DNA from: Actinomycetes bacterium
GTDB lineage: Bacteria; Actinomycetota; Aquicultoria; CAJVYJ01; JAUVQD01
Direction of reading: 5' to 3'
Assembly: GCA_030605305.1 (NCBI GenBank)
Contig: JAUWIO010000018.1
Location: 1-9,309 of the forward strand
DNA length: 9,309 nt
Below are positions 1-5,681 of the stretch, piece by piece. The translations under genes and the position numbers were made by a program. How positions within the stretch are numbered: position 1 is the first letter of the stretch; every line of letters starts with the position of its first letter. The notes under the pieces are model-generated. The model was not told the origin of the DNA and searched no databases. It was given only the letters and a program-made list of their open reading frames with translations.

Positions 1-558
1 CCGGCAAGAAGACGGGCAGACGCCCGATGACCGCCACGCCGCCTTGAATCAATTTGACGGGACCGGCCAACGTCAGTTTCTTGCTCTTTATCGCCTTGAG
101 CGCCTCCTTCCGGCGCTTTGGATCTTTTAAGAGGTCATGGCCGATGGCATCTTCATTGCCTTTGAGGGGATTTATCTTTTGGACCACGCCATCGGGAGCC
201 AATTTGACGCGGGAGACTCCGTTGTAGCTGGCGATTAGCTCCCGCGCCAGGTCAGGAAAGTCGCCTATCTTGCCATCGCTTTTACGTAATGTCAGTTCAA
301 GGGCGAATGTCGCGGATAAGAGGTGGTCGAGGTGGCTGCGGATCGCTTGGCCTTGCCCGGCGGCGATTTCGGTTAAGGTGTTGTCCCGCTCCGCCTTTTG
401 GATCGAGGCATCCAAGAAGACCAGTGTTGAACCAACGATGAATACAGCAAAAAAGACGCTGGCCACTATGAGCTGCTGCTTCGTCAGGCGTATTAGTTGT
501 CAGTGTCTTCTGTATTGGAGAATTTCATTGCGTGGACCCGAGAAGATGGTCCGTTCAC
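1..558 (-). CDS. CHASE-domain membrane sensor, N-terminal part, apparently frameshifted, runs off left edge
   Basis: Seen: from about 502 down to 1 one minus-strand frame stays open. It encodes a short cytoplasmic start, one membrane helix (LIVASVFFAVFIVGSTLVFL), then an extracytoplasmic domain with the CHASE signature: an AIRSHLDHLLSA helix, NPLKGNEDAIGHDLL, and a segment ending LAGPVKLIQGGVAVIGRLPV. CHASE domains are ligand sensors on histidine kinases and cyclic-nucleotide enzymes; the output domain lies outside the window. A GTG at 558 has a good Shine-Dalgarno (GAAGGGG, 564-570, 5-nt gap) and an ATG at 528 lies in the same frame, but this frame ends at TAA 493-495 after ...SNTEDTDN. The sensor frame itself has TGA at 499-501 and no convincing start before GTG 466. 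Adding one base near 493-500 joins the two into ...NTEDTDNLIRLTKQQ..., so a one-base deletion or a sequencing error is likely. The CHASE call is sound; the start is uncertain. Confidence 0.75.
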
Positions 559-674
559 GCTGGCCCCTTCTACGATCAGGATGGCAGGCGCTTCCGCGTT
601 AGTGGGTGTGGGTGCTATTGTACGCTTCTTTCGGCAAACAGTCAGTTTTTAGAATTGATTCATCTTTACCTGTT

Positions 675-689
675 TACCCCTACCGGGTA
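675..689. promoter_or_regulatory. CsoR/CstR-like operator (TACCC-N5-GGGTA)
   Basis: Seen: TACCC (675-679), spacer CTACC, GGGTA (685-689), a perfect 5-bp inverted repeat ending 10 bases before the ATG at 700. Known: CsoR-family repressors (copper CsoR, persulfide CstR, formaldehyde FrmR, nickel/cobalt RcnR) bind short dyads of the form TACCC...GGGTA with a C/G-rich centre. Inference: a repressor of this family controls the small gene at 700. No csoR-like gene is in the window. Confidence 0.5.
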
Positions 690-699
690 GAGTAGCCTC

Positions 700-987
700 A
701 TGAAATATTACTTGATCACCTCGAAACCCAGCGCTTCCATAGAGGCGGGCCCTGAACTCAAGTTTTTCGAGTGGCTCAAACACCAGGAGAAGAACGGCAT
801 AGTCAGGGAGTATTGGGCGCTGAAGATGCGCCCCGGCATCGCCGCGATCCTGAGGTTGAACTTTGAGAGCGAGCTGGAAGAGTTCCTGCAAGCGTGGAAT
901 GAACGCGCGCCGGCCGAGTTTTCCGTCGAGCCCTTGATGAGCAAGAAATCACTCGAAACCGAGCTGGCCAAGAAACTACTGGGTTAG
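700..987 (+). CDS. Small muconolactone-isomerase-like (ferredoxin-fold) protein
   Basis: A 95-aa soluble protein with no signal peptide or membrane segment. The order of elements is that of a small dimeric alpha/beta-barrel protein related to muconolactone delta-isomerase and similar one-domain families: a beta-strand start MKYYLITSKP, a helix with FFEWLKHQEKNG, a strand containing REYWALKMRPG, a hydrophobic strand AAILRLNF, a helix SELEEFLQAW, and a last strand FSVEPLM, then a Lys/Glu-rich tail. No catalytic residues can be assigned, so the substrate is unknown. The ATG has only a weak Shine-Dalgarno, but the frame starts naturally here. It is divergent from the CHASE gene and converges on the HD-GYP pseudogene with a 9-base gap. 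The CsoR/CstR-like dyad 10 bases upstream suggests induction by metal, sulfane sulfur or aldehyde stress (inference). Confidence 0.7.
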   Translation: MKYYLITSKPSASIEAGPELKFFEWLKHQEKNGIVREYWALKMRPGIAAILRLNFESELEEFLQAWNERAPAEFSVEPLMSKKSLETELAKKLLG

Positions 988-996
988 CAGTCTGGA

Positions 997-2638
997 CTAG
1001 GCGGTCGGGACGGTGCGCTGATCAGGCAACCTGTCGAGGCACGCGGTGAACGAGACTATGAGCTCCGGGTCGAACTCGGTGCCGGCTTTTTCTTGCAGCT
1101 CAGCGATGGCCGCGTCATGTGAAAGCGCCTCTCGATAAGGACGATCTGAGACCATAGCCTCATAGGCATCCAGTACCCGCAGAACACGCGCCAGGTAGGG
1201 TATCTCACTTCCTTTGAGTTTGTCCGGGTAGCCGGTTCCGTCCCAGTTTTCGTGGTGATGGAGGACGGCAGCCAAGAGGTTTTCCGTCTGGCCAGCCGTT
1301 TCGACTATTTTGGCTCCCGCTTCCGGGTGGGCGCGGATCGCTTCCACCTCCGTCTCGGTCAACTCTTCAGTCTTTCCTAGAATACGACCCGGGACTACCG
1401 CTTTGCCGATATCGTGCACTTGGGCCGCCATTTTTAGAGCATGTTGAATATTCTCGGGCATATCGAGTTCGGCGCCGAACTTACTGGCCAATTGAGCCAG
1501 ATTGCGGCTACGGCCCCGGTCATAGGAATCGTTTGTATTAACGACCGCGACCAGCGCTTGAATAGTCGGCATGCTGGCATGCTGGAGCCGGCTGATCAGC
1601 TTTTCCAGGTCGCCTTCCTCAAAGTCCGCTCCGGAAATATCTCGAAAGAAGCAGACCCGGTTCCGGCCTTTTTTTTGCAAAGAGCAGCGCGCTGTCCGCG
1701 GCGGCGATCAAGCTTTCTCTGTTGTCGGCGCAACCAGGGAAGTCGGCAACGCCGCAGCTGACGGTGACCTTGGGTCGCTCGGTACTGCCTTCAACGTCGA
1801 TCTGCAGGGCTTCCGTTGCTTCTCGTAACCGCTCGGCTACCCGCATCGCCCTGGCGACGTCTGTTTCCGGCAAAACGACGAGGGCGCCTAGGCCCATGAC
1901 TAGAGTGCGAGTGATTAATTGCATGTGGTGATCGAGCGCCATGGTAGAGATCACTACTTCATAGACGCCGTCGAGCCGTCCGCTATCTGAGCCGCTCAGG
2001 ACGACAGGGTAAAGGATCCTTAGCCTGCGCGCACCATGTCCATCGCCTTCGTGGTTATCGACCTGGGTCGCATGTTCATCGTCGTCGTCAATCTGAGCCG
2101 CATGTTCATCGTCGGCATCGTCATCGCCGTGTTCGTCGCCAATTTCGTCTGATCCCGTCATTCCTGCCATCTCGGTATCGGGTTCGATCAGTTAAAAAAC
2201 GGTCGCTTGGCCGCTGTCCAGCCGGGACCACAAGGTGTCTTCTTCGACCGTTATTCCAATGTCGTCCTTCATGGTAGAGAAGAGCAACGTTCGGCTCGGG
2301 CTCCATAGGTTGACCTGTTCGATATTGCTTCCGTCCAGTGCTTCATGCACATGTGCATTGAACTCGTCATATCTTGTGCCGGAGAACGGGGTCTTAAAAT
2401 CGTCTTCGTCGACATGTGCGGTAACGACCGCTCCTACCTGCGTGATCGTCGACAACATATACGTTTCGAGGACATGGTATTGGACTGTGCGCGTGATAAC
2501 CGTGCCTAGGGCCACACCGATAAATCCGATGAGCAGGACCGACGCGATGGTAAATATCAGCGTCGACTTTATTCGCTCATTCTTGAATGAGCCAGTGACT
2601 ACTGGTACCTCTTCATCTGTATTTGTGAGCGCGGCCAT
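997..2638 (-). pseudogene. Decayed periplasmic-sensor/GGDEF/HD-GYP protein (paralogue of 2866-4692)
   Basis: Three consecutive minus-strand pieces align end to end with the neighbour at 2866-4692. The N-terminal piece starts at ATG 2638 (Shine-Dalgarno GGAGGAA at 2643-2649) and holds a membrane helix and the start of the periplasmic domain (...QVNLWSPSRTLLFS). It ends at an in-frame TAA (2192-2194); the same frame continues beyond it with an Asp/His-rich stretch and EVVIS. Around 1879/1880 ...VMGLGAL joins directly to VVLPETD, so residues matching 196-312 of the neighbour are missing, including the second half of TM2 and the GGEEF active site (about 351 bp, in frame). At the A8 tract (1669-1676) the frame shifts by one and the HD-GYP domain continues to TAG 997-999. 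That domain keeps HDIGK, HHHENWDGTGYP and VLDAYEAM, but the early GHS histidine is Arg (GRS). No protein longer than about 227 aa can be made without recoding. It still has a sigma28-type promoter. Confidence 0.85.
2061..2120. repeat. 30-bp tandem repeat encoding Asp/Glu/His-rich decapeptides
   Basis: The block CATGTTCATCGTCG recurs exactly 30 bases apart (2071 and 2101), giving about two imperfect copies. On the minus strand it encodes DDEHAAQIDD then DDEHATQVDN inside the periplasmic sensor of the pseudogene. The intact paralogue has only one such short element (DDEHSGEAEEHE), so this looks like in-frame expansion by slippage. The acidic/His composition could bind divalent metals, but that is inference. 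Confidence 0.7.
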
Positions 2639-2679
2639 TGGCTTCCTCCAGGAACTCGTGAGTGGCCTTATGTCTCTAC

Positions 2680-2706
2680 TAATCGGCAGAATTTACGACA
2701 ACTTTA
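2680..2706 (-). promoter_or_regulatory. Sigma28 (FliA/SigD)-type promoter of the decayed GGDEF/HD-GYP copy
   Basis: On the minus strand TAAA (2706-2703, in context TAAAGTTG) is followed after exactly 15 bases by GCCGATTA (2687-2680). The known flagellar sigma consensus is TAAA-N15-GCCGATAA. Transcription would begin near 2673, giving a leader of about 35 bases before the Shine-Dalgarno and ATG at 2638. The same arrangement precedes the neighbouring paralogue. Confidence 0.75.
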
Positions 2707-2865
2707 TATAGATAATCACAAGCCGAGATCGAACCGACTAAGGGATTCGCTGCCCCGGGAGACTGGGTCAGCCAAAGCGGGGCCGGCGGCAGATGGACTG
2801 GACCCATTCAGACGATCTCTTCCCGCGCGCATTAATTGTTGATAAACAAGATCAGCACGCGAGCG
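2707..2865. other. Intergenic stretch between the two paralogues
   Basis: I see no gene here. The only structure is a loose inverted repeat, TGGGTC (2764-2769) against GACCCA about 35 bases later, with no T-run, so it is not a convincing terminator for the upstream copy. Read-through from 2866-4692 into the pseudogene is possible. Confidence 0.4.
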
Positions 2866-4692
2866 TTAGGCGGTAGAAAGGTCCTTTTGCGGGGGCGACT
2901 GCGACGAGCTTTCGAGACACTCGACGAACACGGTGATGAGATTCGGATCGAACTCCGTTCCGGCCTTCTCATGCAGTTCAGCGATGGCCTGGTCCGGTGA
3001 AAGTGCCGGCGGATGCTGGTCTGAGATCATAGATTCGTAAGCATTGAGCACCCGCAAGACCCGCGCTAAATAAGGTATCTCGGCCCCCTTGAGCCCATCA
3101 GGGTGGCCGGTGCCGTCCCAGTTTTCGTGGTGATGAAGGATGGCGGAAAGCAGGTTCTCCGTCTGCGCGGCTGTCTCGACAATCTTAGCCCCGGCTTCGG
3201 GGTGCGTTCGTATCGCTTCCACTTCGGATTCGGTGAGCGCCTCGTTCCTGCCGAGGTGACGTCCGGCGATGACCGCTTTACCGATGTCATGGACTTGGGC
3301 CGCGATCTTGAGGGCATGCTGGTGATGCTTGGGCATATCGAGCTTGACATTGAATTTAGCAGCCAAGAGGACCAGATTATGACTGTGTTCTTGGTCGTAG
3401 GAGTCGTTCGAGCCGACGGCCGCGACGAGGGCTTGAATGGGCGGCATGCTGGCGTGCGGGAGGCGGCTGATAAGCTTGTCGAGGTCGCCCTCTTCAAAAT
3501 CTGCCTCCGAGATCTCCGGGAAGAAGCAGACCCGATTCCGACCTTTTTTCTTCGCGAAGAGCAGGGCGCTGTCGGCGGCGGCTATCAAACTTTCCCGGTT
3601 ATCGGCACAATCAGGGAATTCGGCGACGCCGCAACTGACTGTGATCCTCGGTTGCTTCGAGACGCCTTCCACGTCAATTTGGAGCGCTTCCATGGCTTCG
3701 CGCAGCCGCTCAGCCAAGCGTACTGCTCCACGAGCGTCGGTTTCCGGTAAGACAACGACGAACTCCTCGCCGCCGTAGCGGGCGGCATAGTCGGCGTCTC
3801 TCAATACCTCGTCGAAGACCCCCGCCACTTTCTTCAGGACCTTGTCGCCGATCTGGTGGCCGAAGCGGTCGTTGACCGTCTTGAAGAAGTCTAGATCGAG
3901 AATGATCAGGCCAAGTTGTTTGTCGTAGCGGTCGGCTACCGTGGTTTGATTCTCCAGGAAACTCTGGAAGGGGCGGTGATTATATAGTCCGGTCAGGCCG
4001 TCCGTGTCGGCTTTCCTCTCCAGCATCGCAGAGAGCTCAGCCAGGCGATCGTTGCGGCGTCTTAGCATCCGCGACGCGAACTGGGCGAGGGCGATCAGCA
4101 GGAGAGTGAGCGCTGCCATCGCGAAAGCCAGAGCCCGTAGTGTGGAGTTAACGTGCTCTTCCACAGGGACTACAGAAATGTAGACCTCATAGACAGCGTC
4201 GACCCGACCGGAAACTCCGGCATCTAAGGTGACAGGATAGTACATCTCGAGGAGACGTTCGTGTTCTTCGGCTTCACCGGAGTGCTCGTCATCTTCAAGA
4301 TCGGATATCTCGACGACCGGCTCGCCCTCGGAGGCCTCCTCGAGATCATGATTGTCCGAGAATCTCTTGCCAACTATGCTCTTGTCCAGCGAAAAGAGCA
4401 CCACACCGTCGGTTGACCATAACTTGACCTGTTCGACGCTAGTGCCGGCCGTGACTTTTTCGACATGCTGCTTAAAGTCTGTATGTTTGTCGCCCGTGAA
4501 TGGTTCCTTAAGGTCTTCAGGTAAAAGGAACGCATTTACGGCGCTGCTGGCTTGGGTGCCGATAGAAAGGGCGTAGGAGTTGATCATATTGTATCGGATG
4601 GCCTTAGCTAATTGGCTGCCGATCACCAGCGCGCTCAAGGCGATCAAGATCACCGATGAAACAGTGAACAAAGCGACGGACCGGCGTCGCAC
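2866..4692 (-). CDS. Membrane sensor with GGDEF diguanylate cyclase and HD-GYP domains
   Basis: 608 aa from GTG 4692. Order: TM1 (about 7-29), periplasmic sensor (30-185) with VKLWSTDGVVLFS and an acidic EDDEH stretch, TM2 (187-208), coiled linker, GGDEF (225-388), HD-GYP (405-590). The cyclase looks active: LDLDFFKTVND (D266, D268, N274), GGEEF (307-311), and the inhibitory I-site RDAD at 298-301, five residues before GGEEF. In the HD-GYP part H436, H468-D469 (HDIGK), H497 and HHHE (520-523) are present, but GYP is GHP (529-531), the late metal-ligand Asp is Asn (N550, VLNAYES) and RPYR is lost (QHPP). Phosphodiesterase activity is therefore doubtful; net c-di-GMP synthesis is my inference. 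The GTG has almost no Shine-Dalgarno. The better start, ATG 4776 (AGGAGG, 6-nt gap), is in the same frame but cut off by TAG 4702-4704. Termination and re-initiation nine bases on at GTG 4692 could still give the protein. Confidence 0.88.
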   Translation of the reverse strand: MRRRSVALFTVSSVILIALSALVIGSQLAKAIRYNMINSYALSIGTQASSAVNAFLLPEDLKEPFTGDKHTDFKQHVEKVTAGTSVEQVKLWSTDGVVLFSLDKSIVGKRFSDNHDLEEASEGEPVVEISDLEDDEHSGEAEEHERLLEMYYPVTLDAGVSGRVDAVYEVYISVVPVEEHVNSTLRALAFAMAALTLLLIALAQFASRMLRRRNDRLAELSAMLERKADTDGLTGLYNHRPFQSFLENQTTVADRYDKQLGLIILDLDFFKTVNDRFGHQIGDKVLKKVAGVFDEVLRDADYAARYGGEEFVVVLPETDARGAVRLAERLREAMEALQIDVEGVSKQPRITVSCGVAEFPDCADNRESLIAAADSALLFAKKKGRNRVCFFPEISEADFEEGDLDKLISRLPHASMPPIQALVAAVGSNDSYDQEHSHNLVLLAAKFNVKLDMPKHHQHALKIAAQVHDIGKAVIAGRHLGRNEALTESEVEAIRTHPEAGAKIVETAAQTENLLSAILHHHENWDGTGHPDGLKGAEIPYLARVLRVLNAYESMISDQHPPALSPDQAIAELHEKAGTEFDPNLITVFVECLESSSQSPPQKDLSTA

Positions 4693-4701
4693 TTTCTCGA
4701 T

Positions 4702-4776
4702 CTACAGGTCGGACAGATCGCTGTCTCGACGTGCTGAGCCACGATCCTTGCGGGCGTCAGGAGTGTCAAACAACAT
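4702..4776 (-). CDS. 24-codon leader ORF, probably the original N-terminus of the GGDEF/HD-GYP protein
   Basis: ATG 4776-4774 follows a near-perfect Shine-Dalgarno (GAGGAGGT, 4782-4789) at ideal spacing. It encodes a hydrophilic Asp/Arg-rich peptide beginning MLFDTPDARK and ending DLSDL, then TAG (4702-4704). The next in-frame codons are ATC GAG AAA and GTG 4692, the start of the 608-aa frame. The paralogue has a comparable hydrophilic N-terminal extension (MAALTNTDEEV...) before its membrane helix, uninterrupted, and the distance from promoter to ATG is the same in both. So the ORF is best read as the ancestral N-terminus cut by a nonsense codon. A leader peptide that couples translation is the alternative. 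Confidence 0.6.
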   Translation of the reverse strand: MLFDTPDARKDRGSARRDSDLSDL

Positions 4777-4817
4777 GAACGACCTCCTCGTAAACATAGG
4801 TGGATGACTGAATACGG

Positions 4818-4845
4818 TTATCGGCAGGAAATCAGTCGGACTTTA
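4818..4845 (-). promoter_or_regulatory. Sigma28 (FliA/SigD)-type promoter of the intact GGDEF/HD-GYP gene
   Basis: Minus strand: TAAA (4845-4842, in TAAAGTCC), 16 bases, then GCCGATAA (4825-4818), a perfect match to the sigma28 -10 element; Bacillus SigD promoters tolerate spacers of 14-16. The -10 ends 42 bases before ATG 4776, the same distance as in the paralogue (2680 to 2638). Flanking bases also align between the two promoters, so the promoter was duplicated with the gene. Confidence 0.78.
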
Positions 4846-4924
4846 TGAAGAAATTCACTAGGAGACGGACATGGGCCAGCCGAACCACGTTGTCGACAGT
4901 AAACCGACTGCCTGCAGAAACAAG

Positions 4925-4939
4925 TGAATCTGTGGTTCA
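4925..4939. promoter_or_regulatory. Imperfect dyad TGAATC-N3-GGTTCA upstream of the AhpD-like gene
   Basis: TGAATC (4925-4930), TGT, GGTTCA (4934-4939): five of six positions pair. It lies 60 bases before the ATG at 5000 and could be an operator for a dimeric regulator. I cannot name a regulator, and no clear sigma70 promoter is visible beside it. Confidence 0.25.
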
Positions 4940-4999
4940 GCAATAAATAGGGAATCAATACGGAAGGAAGATTGCCGTGCCGTGATAGAGGGGGAACTA

Positions 5000-5395
5000 A
5001 TGACCGACAAAAATGAGTTATGGCAAGAGATCGAACAGACCTGGGGCTTCGTTCCCGAGTGGTTCAAGAGCCTGCCCCAGGAGACGATGGCGGCCGAGTG
5101 GAGCCTGCTGAGGAATCGGGAGATCGACGAGTCTCCGATACCGAACAAGGGTCGGCAATTGATCGGTATCGCGGTCGCTGCGCAGATGCAATGCTCGTAT
5201 TCTGTCGCCTACCACACGGAAGTCGCGAGGCTGTGCGGGGCAACGCCGGAGGAGATCGAAGACGCTGTGCTGATGGCGAAACATACGGCCGGATGGGGGA
5301 CCTATCTTCGCGGGACGCAGGCCGATCTCGAGAACTTCAAGCGAGAGGTGAGAGAAGTCTGCGATGCGGTCGTTGCAAATGAAAGGGCCGCCTAG
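5000..5395 (+). CDS. AhpD/carboxymuconolactone-decarboxylase-like protein
   Basis: 131 aa, soluble, all-helical. ATG 5000 is chosen because GAGGGGG sits 5 bases upstream; a GTG at 4982 in the same frame has no ribosome-binding site. The core GIAVAAQMQCSYSVAYHTE, followed by LCGATPEEIEDAV and a helix with MAKHTAGWGTYLRG, is the family's active-site hairpin. AhpD proteins carry Glu...CxxC...His and act as thiol-disulfide partners in peroxide defence; other members decarboxylate carboxymuconolactone. Here the motif is C65-S-Y-S68 with H72, so the second Cys is Ser and classic disulfide cycling at CxxC is unlikely. The N-terminal TWGFVPEWFKSLP resembles AhpD-like proteins of unknown role. It is monocistronic, divergent from the signalling genes and followed by the candidate structured RNA. 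Family confident, substrate unknown. Confidence 0.8.
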   Translation: MTDKNELWQEIEQTWGFVPEWFKSLPQETMAAEWSLLRNREIDESPIPNKGRQLIGIAVAAQMQCSYSVAYHTEVARLCGATPEEIEDAVLMAKHTAGWGTYLRGTQADLENFKREVREVCDAVVANERAA

Positions 5396-5422
5396 GCCGC
5401 ACTACCAACGATGGTTATCACC

Positions 5423-5431
5423 TGGTAGAAT
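5423..5431 (+). promoter_or_regulatory. Extended -10 promoter (TGG-TAGAAT) of the candidate RNA
   Basis: TGG directly precedes TAGAAT (5426-5431), an extended -10 element. The -35 position (about TACCAA, 5403-5408) is poor, which extended -10 promoters tolerate. Transcription would start near 5438. Confidence 0.45.
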
Positions 5432-5459
5432 AGGGTCCCCACGGAAGGAGGTGGTCTGA

Positions 5460-5492
5460 TTGATAGAGACCAGTGGAGGTGGCTGTAGCTAG
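5460..5492 (+). CDS. Tiny ORF (10 codons) MIETSGGGCS
   Basis: TTG start (5460-5462) eight bases after a perfect Shine-Dalgarno AAGGAGG (5445-5451), ending at TAG 5490-5492. The product is MIETSGGGCS, with a Gly-Gly-Gly-Cys end. It sits within the candidate structured RNA. The quality of the ribosome-binding site is the main evidence, and such a short ORF could be chance. If real, it is more likely a sensing leader peptide than a functional protein. Confidence 0.35.
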   Translation: MIETSGGGCS

Positions 5493-5547
5493 GTGCCGGC
5501 TGGCATCGCGGCTTAGTCGACACCGGCTAATCCTAGCAGTTACGCCG

Positions 5548-5577
5548 ACGGGGGTCCCGAGGGGCCCCCGTTTCTAT
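5548..5577 (+). terminator. Rho-independent terminator
   Basis: ACGGGGGTCCC (5548-5558) pairs with GGGGCCCCCGT (5561-5571): about ten base pairs including one T-G wobble, with a CGAG tetraloop, followed by TTTCTAT. This is the strongest terminator-like hairpin in the window. It ends the candidate small RNA and lies 105 bases before the next gene. Confidence 0.8.
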
Positions 5578-5628
5578 GCCTGGTGCTTCCACTTGAGCGC
5601 CACCCTGTGATACCATGATTCGAGTTCA

Positions 5629-5650
5629 GTTTGTAACTTCTGCTACAAAC
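5629..5650. promoter_or_regulatory. Inverted repeat GTTTGTA-N8-TACAAAC, possible operator
   Basis: A perfect 7-bp inverted repeat (5629-5635 and 5644-5650) spans 22 bases and lies 32 bases before the TTG of the BchE-like gene. Size and symmetry fit a dimeric repressor site or an activator site near a promoter. I do not recognise a specific family consensus, and no good -35/-10 pair is evident. Confidence 0.4.
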
Positions 5651-5681
5651 CCTACCCGACGGATAGACGCTGGCTGGATCT

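Larger units (their letters stand above)
5438..5577 (+). ncRNA. Candidate structured leader or small RNA with tiny ORF and intrinsic terminator
   Basis: About 140 bases between the AhpD-like and BchE-like genes, bounded by a promoter-like -10 and a terminator. Pairings seen: GGTCT (5453-5457) with AGACC (5467-5471); GCTAGG (5488-5493) with CCTAGC (5532-5537); inside that, GCCGG (5495-5499) with CCGGC (5523-5527), leaving a 23-base loop; then the terminator hairpin. A full Shine-Dalgarno AAGGAGGTG (5445-5453) and a second GGAGGTGG (5475-5482) lie in it. The 10-codon ORF 5460-5492 has its start codon in the first hairpin loop, and its TAG stop (5490-5492) lies inside the GCTAGG strand, so a terminating ribosome would open that stem. 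It does not fit the cores I know for c-di-GMP, cobalamin, guanidine, ZTP, fluoride or Mn riboswitches. It may be a free small RNA or a translation-sensing attenuator for 5682-7178. Confidence 0.5.

Noticed and set aside
627..651. Sigma28-like sequence upstream of the CHASE gene (minus strand GCCGA with TAAA)
   Set aside because: The spacer is only 12 bases and the -10 half is GCCGAAAG, outside the accepted sigma28 pattern.
2764..2810. Inverted repeat TGGGTC/GACCCA between the paralogues as a terminator
   Set aside because: The arms are short with a loop of about 35 bases and no T-run, so it is unlikely to terminate transcription.
3103..3750. Long plus-strand open frame (215 codons) opposite the GGDEF/HD-GYP gene
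   Set aside because: It is antisense to well-conserved HD-GYP and GGDEF motifs and has no recognisable domain. Open antisense frames are expected from GC-rich codon bias.
4702..4704. TAG read as pyrrolysine or another recoded amino acid
   Set aside because: TAG is used as a normal stop for the genes ending at 987, 5395 and 7178, and no recoding signal is visible. Nonsense mutation or re-initiation is simpler.
5493..5516. Second mini-ORF (GTG, MPAGIAA) directly after the tiny ORF in the candidate RNA
   Set aside because: A Shine-Dalgarno-like GGAGGTGG lies 10 bases upstream, but the frame runs through the proposed stems and is only seven codons. Probably chance.
5438..5577. c-di-GMP riboswitch, tempting given the neighbouring cyclases
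   Set aside because: The conserved GEMM core and tetraloop receptor are absent; only generic hairpins are seen.
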